Shown here: positions 38,311-48,636 of the stretch, in pieces
Position numbering within the stretch: position 1 is the first letter of the stretch
How the letters are laid out: each line of letters opens with the position of its first letter
From: Enterobacter asburiae
GTDB taxonomy: Bacteria > Pseudomonadota > Gammaproteobacteria > Enterobacterales > Enterobacteriaceae
Direction: 5' to 3'
Length of the DNA: 64,000 nt
NCBI RefSeq assembly: GCF_021440515.1
Contig: NZ_JAKCMV010000012.1
Span: 1 to 64,000, forward strand
Notes under the pieces: model-generated
Database searches by the model: none
Told to the model about the DNA's origin: nothing
What the model saw: only the letters and a program-made list of their open reading frames with translations
Translations under genes and position numbers: made by a program

Positions 38311-39570
38311 TTACCCGCGCTGACTCAACACGTCTTTCTCATACGCCCGCACGTTATCCAGCCACTGGCTGCCCGCCGGGGCATCGTGGCGCTGGCAATA
38401 CATCTCCCACACCGCCTGCCACGGCAGGGATTTCTGCTCTTCCAGCAGGGCCAGACGCGCGGTGTAGTCGCCGTCCTGCTCCAGCTGCATCAGCGCGGCG
38501 GTCGGCTCCAGCAGGGCGCGCAGCAGGGCTTTCTTCATGTTGCGGGTGCCAATCACCCACGCCGCGATGCGGTTGATGGAGGCGTCGAAGAAGTCGAGGC
38601 CAATGTGGACGCGGTCAAACAGGTCATGGCGGATGATTTCGCTGGCGATGGCCTGGGTTTCGTCATCCAGCAGCACCACGTGGTCGCTGTCCCAGCGCAC
38701 CGGGCGGCTGACGTGCAGCAGCAGGCGCGGCACGTAGAGCATGGCGGCGGAGATTTTGTCGGAGATCACCTCGGTCGGGTGGAAGTGGCCGGCATCCAGG
38801 CACAGCGCGGTCTGGCGGCTGGTGGCGTAACCCATATAGAACTCGTTCGAGCCGACGGTATAGCTCTCGGCGCCAATGCCGAACAGCTTGCTCTCCACGG
38901 CGTCGATGTGGTGCGCCGGGTTAAGCTTCTCGCTAATCACCTCATCCAGCGCGGCCAGCAGGCGCTGGCGCGGGGCGAGGCGGTCAACGGTGATATCTTT
39001 CATGCCGTCCGGGATCCAGATGTTCATCACCGACGGGGTGCCGAGCTGCTCGCCAAAGTACGCGGACACGCGGCGGCTGGCTTTGACGTGGTCGATCCAG
39101 AACTGGCGGATCTCGTCGTCGGCGTGGGAAAGGGTAAAACCGTCCGCGCTCAGCGGGTGCGAGAAGCAGGACGGGTTAAAGTCCAGCCCGAGCCTGTTGG
39201 CTTTCGCCCACTCCACCCAGTTTTTGAAGTGTTCCGGCTTGATCTCGTTACGCGCCACCGGCTCGTCGGATTCAAGATAAATCGCGTGCAGGTTCAGGCG
39301 TTTTGGCCCCGGGATCAGGCTCAGCGCCATCTCCAGGTCCGCGCGCAGCTCGGTCGCGTTACGCGCCTTGCCCGGATAGTTCCCGGTCGCCTGAATGCCC
39401 CCCGTCAGCGAACCGCCCGGGTTCTCGAAACCGGCGACGTCATCCCCCTGCCAGCAGTGCATCGACACCGGCAGGCGGTCGAGCTGGCGCAGGGCCTCGT
39501 CGACATCCACGCCGACGGCGGCGAAACGCTGTTTAGCCAGTTCCCAGGCTTGTTCAAGTTGAGTGGTCAT
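38311..39570 (-). CDS. rhaA: L-rhamnose isomerase
   Basis: A metal-dependent isomerase converting L-rhamnose to L-rhamnulose. ATG at 39570 gives 419 residues, equal to E. coli, and overlaps the rhaB stop (ATGA). Conserved stretches include [21 protein letters not shown], the metal-site regions [11 protein letters not shown] and [12 protein letters not shown], and [10 protein letters not shown]. Second gene of rhaBAD. Confidence 0.97.
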   Translation of the reverse strand: MTTQLEQAWELAKQRFAAVGVDVDEALRQLDRLPVSMHCWQGDDVAGFENPGGSLTGGIQATGNYPGKARNATELRADLEMALSLIPGPKRLNLHAIYLESDEPVARNEIKPEHFKNWVEWAKANRLGLDFNPSCFSHPLSADGFTLSHADDEIRQFWIDHVKASRRVSAYFGEQLGTPSVMNIWIPDGMKDITVDRLAPRQRLLAALDEVISEKLNPAHHIDAVESKLFGIGAESYTVGSNEFYMGYATSRQTALCLDAGHFHPTEVISDKISAAMLYVPRLLLHVSRPVRWDSDHVVLLDDETQAIASEIIRHDLFDRVHIGLDFFDASINRIAAWVIGTRNMKKALLRALLEPTAALMQLEQDGDYTARLALLEEQKSLPWQAVWEMYCQRHDAPAGSQWLDNVRAYEKDVLSQRG

Positions 39571-41036
39571 GCGCAAAGCTCCTTTGTCAGTCGTTTTTGC
39601 TGAAACTGCCTCCGGTAGCGGGCAATTTCATGGCAGGGATTGGGTGTGAAGGTGGTCAGGCGATGGTTCGCGGCGACCACCGAACGGAATTCGTCGACGT
39701 TCGACAGCTCGTCCAGGGTCATCAGCTGAATGCCGATATTGCCCAGCGTCGAGGCCTCTACGGGGCCGGCCACCACGGTGATGCCGCAGGCGTCGGCGCA
39801 AAGCTGGTTCAGCAGCCGGTTCTGGCAGCCGCCGCCCACGATGTGCAGCTGGCTGAACGGCCTGCCGCGCAGGCTCGCCAGCTCGCTCAGCACGTCGGCG
39901 TACAGCAGCGCGAGGCTGTCGAAAATGCAGCGCGCCAGCTCGGCGGCGCTGGACGGCACCGCGTGCCCGGCTTCGAAGCAGGCGGTCTGGATCTCGGCGC
40001 TCATGTGGACCGGGTTGATAAAGCGGTCGTCGTTCGGGTTGATCAGGAAGGTGCAGGCCTTCAGCTTTTCGGTGTCGGCGATAAGCGCGGGCAGGTCGGT
40101 GATGTTCTGCTCTTTCAGCACCCGCTGAAGCAGCCACAGCCCCATGATATTTTTCAGCACCCGGTAGCGGCCTTCCGCGCCGCCCTCGTTGGTGATATTC
40201 GCCGCCAGCGCCGTGTCGCTGGTGTAGGGGGTTTTGCTCTCAAAGCCCATCAGCGACCAGGTGCCGGAAGAGAGATAGGCCGCGTTTTTATCGGCAAGCG
40301 GGGAGGCAATCACCGCGCTGGCGGTATCGTGACTCGCCACCGCGACAACAGGGATGGCGTTCCCCTGCGGGCACATCCACTGACCGATCACGTTACCGGG
40401 ATGGGTTGGCGTGCCGAACCACTCGGGCGACGCGCCGGTCCAGCTCAGCAGATGCTGATCCCAGTTGTCGGTATTGATGTTCACCAGCTGGGTGGTAGTG
40501 GCGTTGGTGTATTCCCAGTTCATGTTGCCGGTCAGGCGATAGCTGAAGTAGTCGGGGATCAGCAGGGCGTGGGCCACGTTCGACACCAGCTCCGGCTGCT
40601 GCTCAACCAGCGCGCGCAGCTGATAAAGGGTGTTAAACGGCAGGAACTGAATGCCGCTGCGGCCGTAAATCGTGGCCGTGCCGAGCTGCTCAATGGCGCG
40701 CATCATCATCCCGTCGGTACGGCTGTCGCGATACGACACCGGCAGGCCGATGCGCTCGCCGTTGCGCCCGAGCAGCACGAAATCCACGCCCCAGGTATCA
40801 ATCCCGATGCTGTCGATCAGAATGCCCGCGTCGCAGACGTTGTTCAGCCCGGTGCGGATCTCCGCTTCCAGCGCGTCGATATCCCAGACGTCGAACCCGT
40901 CCTGCTTTTGCAGAGCGTTAACAAAGCGATGCATTTCCCGAAGCGAAAGCGTGCGCTGGTTGCAGTCCCAGGTAGCCAGCATCACGCGGCCGCTGGATGC
41001 GCCTAAATCGACAGCCACACAATGGCGAAAAGTCAT
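39567..41036 (-). CDS. rhaB: Rhamnulokinase
   Basis: A FGGY-family sugar kinase phosphorylating L-rhamnulose at O1. The ATP-binding VDLGASSGR opens the protein. [12 protein letters not shown] and [11 protein letters not shown] are conserved, and the C-terminal HIVGGGCQN is the adenosine motif. ATG at 41036 gives 489 residues, equal to E. coli; the open frame extends 63 codons upstream through the promoter and is not coding. First gene of the rha operon, transcribed away from rhaS. Confidence 0.97.
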   Translation of the reverse strand: MTFRHCVAVDLGASSGRVMLATWDCNQRTLSLREMHRFVNALQKQDGFDVWDIDALEAEIRTGLNNVCDAGILIDSIGIDTWGVDFVLLGRNGERIGLPVSYRDSRTDGMMMRAIEQLGTATIYGRSGIQFLPFNTLYQLRALVEQQPELVSNVAHALLIPDYFSYRLTGNMNWEYTNATTTQLVNINTDNWDQHLLSWTGASPEWFGTPTHPGNVIGQWMCPQGNAIPVVAVASHDTASAVIASPLADKNAAYLSSGTWSLMGFESKTPYTSDTALAANITNEGGAEGRYRVLKNIMGLWLLQRVLKEQNITDLPALIADTEKLKACTFLINPNDDRFINPVHMSAEIQTACFEAGHAVPSSAAELARCIFDSLALLYADVLSELASLRGRPFSQLHIVGGGCQNRLLNQLCADACGITVVAGPVEASTLGNIGIQLMTLDELSNVDEFRSVVAANHRLTTFTPNPCHEIARYRRQFQQKRLTKELCA

Positions 41037-41091
41037 GGTCACGTCCTTTCTTAAGTCATTGGCGACGAGTGTAAGAAAGGGAAGAAAAAGC

Positions 41092-41146
41092 CACCTTCTC
41101 GCCACTGACAGGCGAAAACCGGGGCTGGCAAGAAAACAAAGGTGAA
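41092..41146 (-). promoter_or_regulatory. RhaS-binding region of the rhaBAD promoter
   Basis: On the minus strand the stretch runs GTTCACCTTTGTTTTCTTGCC...CCTGTCAGTGGCGAGAAGG. It is recognisably similar to the E. coli rhaBAD RhaS site, which has two 17-base half-sites about 16 bases apart. It is adjacent to the CRP site. Exact half-site ends are not fixed. Confidence 0.6.
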
Positions 41147-41162
41147 CGTGAGGCAGTTCACA
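41147..41162 (-). promoter_or_regulatory. CRP site of the rhaBAD promoter
   Basis: TGTGAACTGCCTCACG on the minus strand matches 9 of 10 consensus bases and lies just upstream of the RhaS site, as in E. coli. The remainder of the 301-base rhaB-rhaS spacer, toward rhaS, should carry RhaR sites that I cannot place. Confidence 0.7.
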
Positions 41163-41337
41163 GTTTCCAGTAATGGCGGGCTTTTCAGCCAGTGTGACGC
41201 TTACCTCATTTCCGGATCTTTCCATCTGTTTCTTGAAAAACGGACAGTTTTTGCGAGGTTTGCTGTCGAAAATTTAAGGTGAGCCCGCGGAGCCTTAATT
41301 ACTATTTTGAGAACATTTCTCATTGGTGGGGGCCGTT

Positions 41338-42174
41338 ATGACCGTACTACACAGCGTGGATTTTTTTCCTTCGGGAGCGTCGCCCGTCGCGATTGAGCCA
41401 CGGCTCCCTCAGGCCGCGTTTCCGGAACATCATCATGATTTTCATGAGATTGTGATTGTGGAGCACGGTACGGGCATTCACGTTTTCAACGGCCAGCCCT
41501 ACACCATCAGCGGCGGGACGGTGTGCTTCGTGCGCGATCACGACAGGCATTTATATGAACATACCGACAACCTGTGTCTGACCAACGTCCTCTACCGCTC
41601 GCCGGACGCGTTCCAGTTTCTCTCCGGGCTGAACCAGCTTCTGCCGCAGGAGAAGGACGGGCACTATCCATCCCACTGGCGGGTGAACCAGTCCACGCTC
41701 CAGCAGGTGCGCGGTCTGGTGAGCCAGATGGAGCAGAGCGAAGACGGACAGGAAACGCACAACATCGCGACCCGCGAGCTGCTGTTTATGCAGCTGCTGG
41801 TGCTGCTGCGCCGCAGTAGCCTGGTGGAAGGGCTGGAGAATAACGATGCCCGGCTCAACCGGCTGATGGCCTGGCTGGAAGACCATTTCGCCGAAGACGT
41901 CTGCTGGGAAACGCTGGCGGATGACTTTTCCCTCTCGCTGCGCACCCTGCATCGCCAGCTTAAGCAGCACACCGGGCTGACGCCCCAGCGCTATCTCAAT
42001 CGCCTGCGGCTGATCAAAGCGCGTCATCTGCTGCGCCATACGGACGATAGCGTGACCGATATCGCTTATCGCTGCGGTTTCGGCGACAGTAACCACTTTT
42101 CGACGCTGTTTCGCCGCGAATTTAGCTGGTCACCGCGCGATATCCGCCAGGGGAAAGATGCCTCCCTTCAGTAA
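41338..42174 (+). CDS. rhaS: RhaS, AraC-family activator of rhaBAD and rhaT
   Basis: An L-rhamnose-responsive activator. The N-terminal cupin sensing domain ([27 protein letters not shown]) is followed by the C-terminal double HTH ([28 protein letters not shown] and [10 protein letters not shown]-like [17 protein letters not shown]). ATG at 41338 gives 278 residues, equal to E. coli. It is divergent from rhaB and followed by rhaR. Confidence 0.96.
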   Translation: MTVLHSVDFFPSGASPVAIEPRLPQAAFPEHHHDFHEIVIVEHGTGIHVFNGQPYTISGGTVCFVRDHDRHLYEHTDNLCLTNVLYRSPDAFQFLSGLNQLLPQEKDGHYPSHWRVNQSTLQQVRGLVSQMEQSEDGQETHNIATRELLFMQLLVLLRRSSLVEGLENNDARLNRLMAWLEDHFAEDVCWETLADDFSLSLRTLHRQLKQHTGLTPQRYLNRLRLIKARHLLRHTDDSVTDIAYRCGFGDSNHFSTLFRREFSWSPRDIRQGKDASLQ

Positions 42175-42247
42175 CGCGAGGGCAGTCACCGTTTTTTTGC
42201 CGCAAACAGGCTAATAATGTTCGGTTATTTGCCGTTGAGGTCGTGGT

Positions 42248-43096
42248 GTGGCTGCTCAGTTAATCCTTCGCAAAGATGATTTTTTTGCCTCCGCCGGGCA
42301 GGCCGTCGCGGTGGCGGATCGCTATCCGCAAAACGTCTTTGCCGAACACACCCATGAATTTTGCGAGCTGGTGCTGGTGTGGCGCGGCAACGGCCTGCAC
42401 GTTCTCAACGATCGCCCCTACCGCATCACGCGCGGCGACCTGTTTTACATCCGCGCTGAAGATAAACACTCCTACGCCTCGGTGAACGATCTGGTGTTGC
42501 AGAACGTCATCTACTGCCCCGACAGGCTGAAGCTTAACGTCGACTGGGCGGCGAACATCCCCGGTTTTAACGTTGATAAAAGCGCGCCGCACTGGCGGTT
42601 AAGCAGCAACGGCATGAACGCGGTGCGCCAGGTTATCACCCAGCTTGAGCAGGAGAGCCAGAAGAGCGATGCCCTGGCAAATCAGATGGCAGAGCTGCTG
42701 TTCGCCCAGCTGGTGATGACCCTCAAACGCTACCGTTACGCCACCGATAACCCTTCCGCCACGGAACAGGAGGCGCTGCTCGACAAGCTGATCACCACCC
42801 TTGCGGGCAGCCTGAACAGAAGCTTTGTGCTGGAGAAGTTTTGCGAGCAGGAGCAGTGCAGCGAGCGCGCCCTGCGCCAGCAGTTCCGCACCCAGACGGG
42901 CATGACGGTGAACCACTATCTGCGCCAGCTGCGCATCTGCCACGCGCAGTATCTGCTGCAACATACGGAGCTGATGGTGAGCGAAGTGGCGATGCGCTGC
43001 GGCTTTGAGGACAGCAACTACTTTTCGGTGGTGTTTAACCGCGAGGTGGGGATGACGCCGGTACAGTGGCGTCATCGCAGTCGGAAAGCGGCGTAA
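42248..43096 (+). CDS. rhaR: RhaR, AraC-family activator of rhaSR
   Basis: RhaR activates its own rhaSR operon in response to L-rhamnose. The sensing domain has [30 protein letters not shown], and the C-terminal HTH has [26 protein letters not shown] and [19 protein letters not shown]. The start is GTG at 42248, giving 282 residues. It lies 73 bases after rhaS. Its stop codon touches the rhaT stop with no gap. Confidence 0.95.
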   Translation: MAAQLILRKDDFFASAGQAVAVADRYPQNVFAEHTHEFCELVLVWRGNGLHVLNDRPYRITRGDLFYIRAEDKHSYASVNDLVLQNVIYCPDRLKLNVDWAANIPGFNVDKSAPHWRLSSNGMNAVRQVITQLEQESQKSDALANQMAELLFAQLVMTLKRYRYATDNPSATEQEALLDKLITTLAGSLNRSFVLEKFCEQEQCSERALRQQFRTQTGMTVNHYLRQLRICHAQYLLQHTELMVSEVAMRCGFEDSNYFSVVFNREVGMTPVQWRHRSRKAA

Positions 43097-44131
43097 TTAG
43101 TTTGCCATGCCGAGGCCAACGATATTGGCCGCGATAATAATCACCACGCAGCCCAGGCTCAGCACGCCCACCGGACGACGCCCGGCATTGTTCCACTCTT
43201 TCAGCACCAGACCAACCAGCCCACCGCACAGCACGTAGAAGCTCATGTGCAGCATCCAGCTCATGTAGTCATACTGCGCCGGGATGCTGGCGTGGCCCCA
43301 GGCGTAGAAGAAGAACTGCAAATACCACATCAGGCCGCCGAGCGCGGAGAGCAGCACGTTGGTGATAATCAGCGGTTTTGCGATAGAGAAGTCGGCTTTT
43401 ACCGACAGGTTCTTCACTTTTGCCAGACGAATGATGCAGTAGCCCAGGTTAACCAGCGCGCCGCCGCCCATGATCACCACGTAGCTTGGCAGCGCCACGT
43501 ACAGCGGGTCGACGCCCAGCGCGGCGGCGGCTTCATGCATCGGTTTGGCGGCGTTCATCGCAAACGACATCCCGGCGGAGAAAATCCCGCACATCACCGC
43601 CAGCATCAGCCCTTTCTTCAGGTTGAAGTCCTCGGCCTTGATGCCCATTTTGCGCTCTTTAAGCTGCCCCGCGCGGGTCACAATGCCGACGCCGATCACC
43701 GCCACCAGCACACCCAGCAGCGTCATGCGCCCGCCTTCGGTGTGGATCAGCACGTCGAAGTTGCCGTTGAGGATCGGCGTCATCAGGGTGCCGACAATCA
43801 GCGTAATGCCAATCGCGATGCCGATCCCCATCGACATGCCGAGATAGCGCATGGTCAGACCGTAGTTGATGTTACCGATGCCCCACATCGCGCCAAACAG
43901 AAAGACCGGCAGCAGGGTGGAGGCGCTAAAGGAGGAGAAATAGCCCCAGAAATCGGGGAGCAGCATGGCGCTGATGGTCCAGGGCAAAATCAGCCACGAC
44001 ACCGTACCGCCCACGGACCACATGGTTTCCCATGACCAATGTTTCACCTTTTTAAACGGGGCATAGAAACAGGCGGCACTGGCTGCGCCTATCAAATGCC
44101 AGAAAATACCCATCGTAATCGCATGATTCAT
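43097..44131 (-). CDS. rhaT: RhaT, L-rhamnose-proton symporter
   Basis: A DMT-superfamily inner-membrane symporter of 344 residues with about ten hydrophobic segments, beginning [20 protein letters not shown] and containing [15 protein letters not shown]. Identical length to E. coli. It is expected to be RhaS- and CRP-dependent from the rhaT-sodA spacer. It coexists with the ABC importer in the same locus. Confidence 0.96.
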   Translation of the reverse strand: MNHAITMGIFWHLIGAASAACFYAPFKKVKHWSWETMWSVGGTVSWLILPWTISAMLLPDFWGYFSSFSASTLLPVFLFGAMWGIGNINYGLTMRYLGMSMGIGIAIGITLIVGTLMTPILNGNFDVLIHTEGGRMTLLGVLVAVIGVGIVTRAGQLKERKMGIKAEDFNLKKGLMLAVMCGIFSAGMSFAMNAAKPMHEAAAALGVDPLYVALPSYVVIMGGGALVNLGYCIIRLAKVKNLSVKADFSIAKPLIITNVLLSALGGLMWYLQFFFYAWGHASIPAQYDYMSWMLHMSFYVLCGGLVGLVLKEWNNAGRRPVGVLSLGCVVIIIAANIVGLGMAN

Positions 44132-44271
44132 TTTTACGTCCTCATCGTTTTTATATGTCGGTGGCTTCCCGCCGACTTGATGAGTGTAAAAATTAGGCGG
44201 ATTGGGAACCTTCAGAAGGTTGCCGCACTTTCGTTTGGGATGGCAATCAACGCGTTAACCGCGTGAGCAGA

Positions 44272-44293
44272 CTCACATATTCGGGAATGTGAG
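44272..44293. promoter_or_regulatory. Inverted repeat upstream of sodA
   Basis: CTCACAT-N8-ATGTGAG is an inverted repeat about 130 bases before sodA and in the rhaT-sodA spacer. TGTGA arms resemble CRP half-sites but are spaced differently; a redox or SoxS-type role is also possible. Function is not shown. Confidence 0.35.
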
Positions 44294-44326
44294 CAAATTG
44301 TATAACCTTATAAAAACTACGGCATT

Positions 44327-44345
44327 GATAATCATTTTCAATATC
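44327..44345. promoter_or_regulatory. Fur box at the sodA promoter
   Basis: GATAATCATTTTCAATATC fits the 19-base Fur consensus GATAATGATAATCATTATC at most positions. It lies just upstream of the TATAAT at 44357-44362. Fur represses sodA in E. coli through this site. Confidence 0.75.
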
Positions 44346-44420
44346 ATTTAATTAACTATAATGAACCAACTGCTTACGCGGCATTAACAGCTGTGCCGCC
44401 CGACACTAATGGAGAGGATT

Positions 44421-45041
44421 ATGAGTTATACACTGCCATCCCTGCCGTATGCCTATGACGCACTGGAACCGCATTTCGACAAGCAGACGATGGAAATCCA
44501 TCACACTAAACACCACCAGACCTATGTGAACAACGCGAACGCCGCGCTGGAAAGCCTGCCAGAGTTCGCTAATCTGTCTGCTGAAGAGCTGATCGCCAAA
44601 CTGGACCAGCTGCCAGCGGACAAGAAAACCGTTCTGCGTAACAACGCGGGCGGTCACGCTAACCACAGCCTGTTCTGGAAAGGCCTGAAAACCGGTACCA
44701 CCCTGCAAGGTGACCTGAAAGCCGCTATCGAGCGCGACTTCGGCTCCGTTGACAACTTCAAAGCAGAGTTCGAGAAAGCGGCTGCAACCCGTTTCGGCTC
44801 TGGCTGGGCGTGGCTGGTACTGAAAGGTGACAAACTGGCGGTTGTTTCAACTGCAAACCAGGACTCCCCGCTGATGGGTGAAGCTATCTCTGGCGCATCC
44901 GGTTTCCCAATTCTGGGTCTGGACGTGTGGGAACACGCTTACTACCTGAAATTCCAGAACCGTCGCCCGGACTACATTAAAGCCTTCTGGGACGTGGTGA
45001 ACTGGGACGAAGCCGCAGCGCGTTTCGCCGCTAAAAAATAA
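44421..45041 (+). CDS. sodA: Superoxide dismutase [Mn]
   Basis: A manganese superoxide dismutase converting superoxide to H2O2 and O2 in the cytoplasm. Conserved metal ligands lie in [17 protein letters not shown], and [19 protein letters not shown] at 44421 follows GGAGAGG and gives 206 residues, identical in length to E. coli. Single gene with a Fur-type promoter and its own terminator. Confidence 0.98.
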   Translation: MSYTLPSLPYAYDALEPHFDKQTMEIHHTKHHQTYVNNANAALESLPEFANLSAEELIAKLDQLPADKKTVLRNNAGGHANHSLFWKGLKTGTTLQGDLKAAIERDFGSVDNFKAEFEKAAATRFGSGWAWLVLKGDKLAVVSTANQDSPLMGEAISGASGFPILGLDVWEHAYYLKFQNRRPDYIKAFWDVVNWDEAAARFAAKK

Positions 45042-45062
45042 GGTTGCATTGACGCCTGTGAG

Positions 45063-45089
45063 AAGCGAGTCTGATGGCTCGCTTTTTTT
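45063..45089 (+). terminator. sodA terminator
   Basis: An AAGCGAG / CTCGCTT stem with a following T run lies 21 bases after sodA, between it and yiiM. Confidence 0.88.
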
Positions 45090-45112
45090 GTATCTGCGTA
45101 ATGGAGGCAGCA

Positions 45113-45787
45113 ATGCATTACCCGGTAAACGTGTTCACAGGCAAGGTCAGGGACTACGACGGCAGCCGCCCGAGCGCTATCGCCAAAATCCAGGTCGACG
45201 GTGAGCTGACCTTAACCGACCTCGGACTGGCGGGCGATGAGCAGGCCGAAAAGAAGATCCACGGCGGGCCAGATCGCGCGCTGTGCCACTATCCACGCGA
45301 ACATTATCAGCACTGGAAAACCGAATTCCCCGAACAGGCGGATCTGTTCGTGGCCCCCGCTTTTGGCGAGAACCTCTCCACCGACGGGCTGACCGAAAAG
45401 AACGTCTTCATCGGCGATATTTTCCGCTGGGGCGATGCCCTGATCCAGGTGACGCAGCCGCGCTCGCCGTGCTTCAAGCTCAACTACCATTTTGACATCA
45501 GCGATATGTCCGCACGGCTGCAAAGCGCGGGCAAAACCGGCTGGCTGTACCGGGTGGTGCTGGCGGGGCAAGTATCTGCCGACGCGCCGCTGGAGCTGGC
45601 CTCGCGCCTGAGCGATGTGTCGGTGTACGACGCCTGCGCGATTGCCTGGCATATGCCGTTTGACGACGAGCAATATCACCGCCTGCTGTCGGCGGCAGGG
45701 TTATCGACAAGCTGGACAAGAACGATGCAGAAGCGGCGTTTAAGCGGCAAGATCGAGGATAATTCGCGGAGATTGTGGGGTAAGTAA
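45113..45787 (+). CDS. yiiM: YiiM, MOSC-domain molybdoenzyme
   Basis: A 224-residue MOSC protein that reduces N-hydroxylated compounds such as 6-hydroxylaminopurine via molybdenum cofactor. [15 protein letters not shown] and FGENLSTDG belong to the MOSC fold, and [13 protein letters not shown] holds the conserved Cys that ligates Mo. ATG at 45113 follows GGAGG; the extended frame into the sodA terminator is not used. It is monocistronic and followed by REP elements. Confidence 0.94.
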   Translation: MHYPVNVFTGKVRDYDGSRPSAIAKIQVDGELTLTDLGLAGDEQAEKKIHGGPDRALCHYPREHYQHWKTEFPEQADLFVAPAFGENLSTDGLTEKNVFIGDIFRWGDALIQVTQPRSPCFKLNYHFDISDMSARLQSAGKTGWLYRVVLAGQVSADAPLELASRLSDVSVYDACAIAWHMPFDDEQYHRLLSAAGLSTSWTRTMQKRRLSGKIEDNSRRLWGK

Positions 45788-45800
45788 CCCACGGAAGAGA

Positions 45801-45885
45801 GTAGGCCGGGTAAGGCGAAGCCGCCACCCGGCATGTTTGCCTCTGCGCTGTTATTGCCCGGTGGCGCTGCGCTTACCGGGCCTAC
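45801..45885. repeat. REP pair (BIME) between yiiM and cpxA
   Basis: GTAGGCCGGGTAAGGCG...CCACCCGGC and GCCCGGTGGCGCTGCGCTTA...CCTAC face each other between convergent genes. They are nearly the same sequence as the pair after hemN. Confidence 0.85.
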
Positions 45886-45904
45886 AGTTCAGTGCCAGAG
45901 AAAA

Positions 45905-47278
45905 CTACGAACGCTTATACAGCGGCAGCCACAGCGTTAACCGCAACCCGCCCAGCGGGCTGTCGTCGGCCTTCACCCAGCCACGGTGCTGCTGCATCGC
46001 GGTTTCAACAATCGCCAGACCCAGCCCCGTTCCGCCCGATTCGCGGTCGCGCGCTTCGTCGGTGCGGTAGAACGGACGGAAAATCTGTTCCCTGTCTTCC
46101 GGACTCACGCCTGGCCCGTCGTCATCCACGATGATGGTGATGCCGTCTTTATCCACCGAGAATGCCACCTCAATCTTCGTGTGCGAGTAGCGCAGGGCGT
46201 TACGCACGATATTCTCCAGCGCGCTCTCCAGCGTGTTGGGGTTACCGTACAGCGGCCACGGCCCCGGCGGGAAGTTAACGGTGAACGACTTGCCCATCTG
46301 CTCGGCTTCGAACGCGGCGTTATCCAGCACCTCATGCCACAGGTGGTTGGCCTTCACCGTTTCGCTCACCAGCGCGTTTTTCTGCTGATTGCGCGACATG
46401 ACCAGCAGGTCGTTGATCATGCTGTCCAGACGGTGCGCTTCGGTTTCAATACGCTCCAGCTCTTTGCTCTCACCGCTGCGACGACGCAGCAGCGCGGTGC
46501 CAAGCTGTAAGCGCGTGAGCGGAGTGCGCAGCTCGTGCGAGATATCCGACAGCAGACGCTGCTGCGCCGTCATCATGCGGTCGAGCGCGCTGACCATCTG
46601 GTTAAAGCTGGTCCCGGCGGCGAGAAACTCCTGCGGCCCGGCTTCCAGCTCCGGATGCTGTCTCAGGTTGCCCTGCGCCACCTCGTCGGCGGCGTTTTTC
46701 AGCTTACGCGCCGGTTTCGCCAGGCTCCACGCCAGCCAGAGCAGCAGCGGCGAGCTGACCAGCATCGTGACGATCAGCAGCAGCAGCGGACGGTCAAACA
46801 GCAGGTTGATAAAGTCGGACTGGGAATTGCTCGCAGGGCGGATCAGATAGAGCTGGTAGTTATCTTCCCCATCTCTCACCGAGAAAGGGCCCACCATTTC
46901 TACCCGACCGTATTTTTTCTTCTGAGGATGATCGGCGTTATCCGCCTGGCCAATGAAGTTACGGATAATCTGCATTTCATTGCGATCGGCCCCAATTACG
47001 CGGCCTTCGCTGGTCACCAGCAGCAGGCGTTGCCCGGGCGGTGCCCACTTGTCGATAGCGCGAAACAGCCTGCGCCACCACATCAAATCGTTCGGCGGAT
47101 CGTTTGCCAGCTCGGCCTCTACGTGCTGCTCGATCATCACGCCCTGGCGCTGCTCGCTGTCGAGAAGCTCCGTCATCTGGCGTGAGTCGAGTTTTGGCAA
47201 CATCAAAACGAGCATCAAAACCAGTGCCAGCGTCAGCCAGAAAATGGCGAAGATGCGGGCGGTTAAGCTGCCTATCAT
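45905..47278 (-). CDS. cpxA: CpxA, envelope stress sensor histidine kinase
   Basis: An inner-membrane sensor for misfolded envelope proteins. There are two transmembrane segments (near residues 10-28 and 165-185) around a periplasmic domain. HAMP, the H-box DISHELRTPLTRL, and N, G1 and G2 boxes (ENIVRNALRYS, VDDDGPGVS, GGTGLGLA) follow. At 457 residues it equals E. coli. It overlaps the cpxR stop by 4 bases. Confidence 0.97.
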   Translation of the reverse strand: MIGSLTARIFAIFWLTLALVLMLVLMLPKLDSRQMTELLDSEQRQGVMIEQHVEAELANDPPNDLMWWRRLFRAIDKWAPPGQRLLLVTSEGRVIGADRNEMQIIRNFIGQADNADHPQKKKYGRVEMVGPFSVRDGEDNYQLYLIRPASNSQSDFINLLFDRPLLLLIVTMLVSSPLLLWLAWSLAKPARKLKNAADEVAQGNLRQHPELEAGPQEFLAAGTSFNQMVSALDRMMTAQQRLLSDISHELRTPLTRLQLGTALLRRRSGESKELERIETEAHRLDSMINDLLVMSRNQQKNALVSETVKANHLWHEVLDNAAFEAEQMGKSFTVNFPPGPWPLYGNPNTLESALENIVRNALRYSHTKIEVAFSVDKDGITIIVDDDGPGVSPEDREQIFRPFYRTDEARDRESGGTGLGLAIVETAMQQHRGWVKADDSPLGGLRLTLWLPLYKRS

Positions 47279-47973
47279 GAAGCGGAAACCATCAGATAAC
47301 CGCGTCCACGCAGGGTTTTAAACCACGGGTGACCGTCTTTGCGTTCCGGCAGTTTACGGCGCAGGTTAGAGATATGCATGTCGATAGCGCGGTCAAACGG
47401 CGTGAGGCGTTTACCCAGCACTTCCTGACTCAAATGTTCACGCGATACCACCTGGCCCAAATGCTGCGCCAGCAGATAAAGCAGGGTGAACTCGGTGCCG
47501 GTTAATTCCAGCGTTTCGCCGTCGAAGCTCGCTTCCTGACGGCCCGGATTCAGGCTCAGGGAGTCCACTTCCAGCGTTGGTGAGCTGTTGTCGGTATTCT
47601 GCTGCTGTTCGCTCCAGTGGGAACGACGCAGGATAGCGCGAATACGGGCGACCAGTTCACGGTCGTTGAACGGTTTAGGGAGATAGTCATCCGCGCCCAG
47701 CTCAAGGCCGAGAACACGGTCAAGTTCGCTGCCGCGTGCGGTCAGCATGATAACGGGGGTCTGGTGTGTCTGGCGAAGCTCTTTCAACGTATCGATACCG
47801 TTCTTCTTTGGCATCATGACGTCGAGCAAAAGTAAATCGATGCTGTCGTCAAGGAGACTCAGCGCCTGCTCGCCATCGTGGGCAACCAGAACGTTGAAAC
47901 CTTCCATGTCGAGCAACTCTTTTAAAAGAGATGTGAGCTCTCGGTCATCATCAACTAACAGGATCTTATTCAT
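47275..47973 (-). CDS. cpxR: CpxR, envelope stress response regulator
   Basis: An OmpR-type regulator of 232 residues. The receiver has DDD (8-10) and D51 (LLLLDVMMPKKNG); the winged-helix DNA-binding domain ends with RTLRGRGYLMVS. It is first in the cpxRA operon and divergent from cpxP, with a perfect CpxR box in the shared spacer. Probable targets inside this window are cpxP/CpxQ and srkA-dsbA. Confidence 0.98.
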   Translation of the reverse strand: MNKILLVDDDRELTSLLKELLDMEGFNVLVAHDGEQALSLLDDSIDLLLLDVMMPKKNGIDTLKELRQTHQTPVIMLTARGSELDRVLGLELGADDYLPKPFNDRELVARIRAILRRSHWSEQQQNTDNSSPTLEVDSLSLNPGRQEASFDGETLELTGTEFTLLYLLAQHLGQVVSREHLSQEVLGKRLTPFDRAIDMHISNLRRKLPERKDGHPWFKTLRGRGYLMVSAS

Positions 47974-48028
47974 TGTTTAAATACCTCCGAGGCAGAAATT
48001 ACGACATCAAGGCTATCTAATCCATGAC

Positions 48029-48043
48029 TTTACGTTGTTTTAC
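48029..48043 (-). promoter_or_regulatory. CpxR box between cpxR and cpxP
   Basis: GTAAA-ACAAC-GTAAA on the minus strand is a perfect CpxR box in the 150-base divergent spacer. It serves cpxP and the cpxRA autoregulation loop. Confidence 0.88.
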
Positions 48044-48123
48044 ACCCCCTGACGCATGTTTGCAGCCTGAATCGTAGACTGTCTCTCGTTGAATCGCGAC
48101 ACGAAAGATTTTGGGAGCAAGTG

Positions 48124-48630
48124 ATGCGCAAAGTTACCGCTGCCGTCATGGCCTCAACGCTGGCCTTCAGTGCGTTTAGCCAGGCTGCTGTAACCACTAC
48201 CGGCGACAACATGTTCTCCGGCGAGAACGCAGCGCAGAACAGCAGCCAAAGCCATATGTTCGACGGCATAAGTTTAACCGAACATCAGCGTCAACAGATG
48301 CGAGATCTGATGCAGAGGGCAAGACACGACCAGCCCCCTGTTAATGTTAGCGAAATGGAGACAATGCATCGCCTTGTCACCGCAGAAAATTTTGACGAAA
48401 GCGCTGTACGCGCTCAGGCAGAAAAAATGGCGCAGGTACTGGTTGCCCGTCAGGTCGAAATGGCCAAAGTCCGCAACCAAATGTTCCATCTGCTATCGCC
48501 CGAGCAGCAAGCGGTTTTGAACGAGAAACATCAGCAACGAATGGACCAGTTGCGTGAGGTTGCACGGATGCAGCGAAGCTCAGAAACAACGTTTTTCAGT
48601 AGCAATAGCAACACCCGTAGTAACCAGTAA
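48124..48630 (+). CDS. cpxP: CpxP, periplasmic inhibitor of the Cpx response
   Basis: A periplasmic chaperone-like protein that dampens CpxA. It has a signal peptide ([14 protein letters not shown]) and two LTxxQ repeats: [14 protein letters not shown] and the related [20 protein letters not shown] at 48124 is preferred over GTG at 48121 because of GGGAG spacing; this gives 168 residues. The 3' UTR carries the sRNA CpxQ. Confidence 0.95.
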   Translation: MRKVTAAVMASTLAFSAFSQAAVTTTGDNMFSGENAAQNSSQSHMFDGISLTEHQRQQMRDLMQRARHDQPPVNVSEMETMHRLVTAENFDESAVRAQAEKMAQVLVARQVEMAKVRNQMFHLLSPEQQAVLNEKHQQRMDQLREVARMQRSSETTFFSSNSNTRSNQ

Positions 48631-48636
48631 ACCCTG

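Noticed and set aside
38218-41006. Long plus-strand frames (461 and 469 codons) opposite rhaA and rhaB
   Set aside because: Antisense shadows; rhaA and rhaB have full-length family matches on the other strand.
41037-41225. 63-codon N-terminal extension of rhaB
   Set aside because: It covers the CRP and RhaS sites; rhaB from 41036 already has the standard 489 residues.
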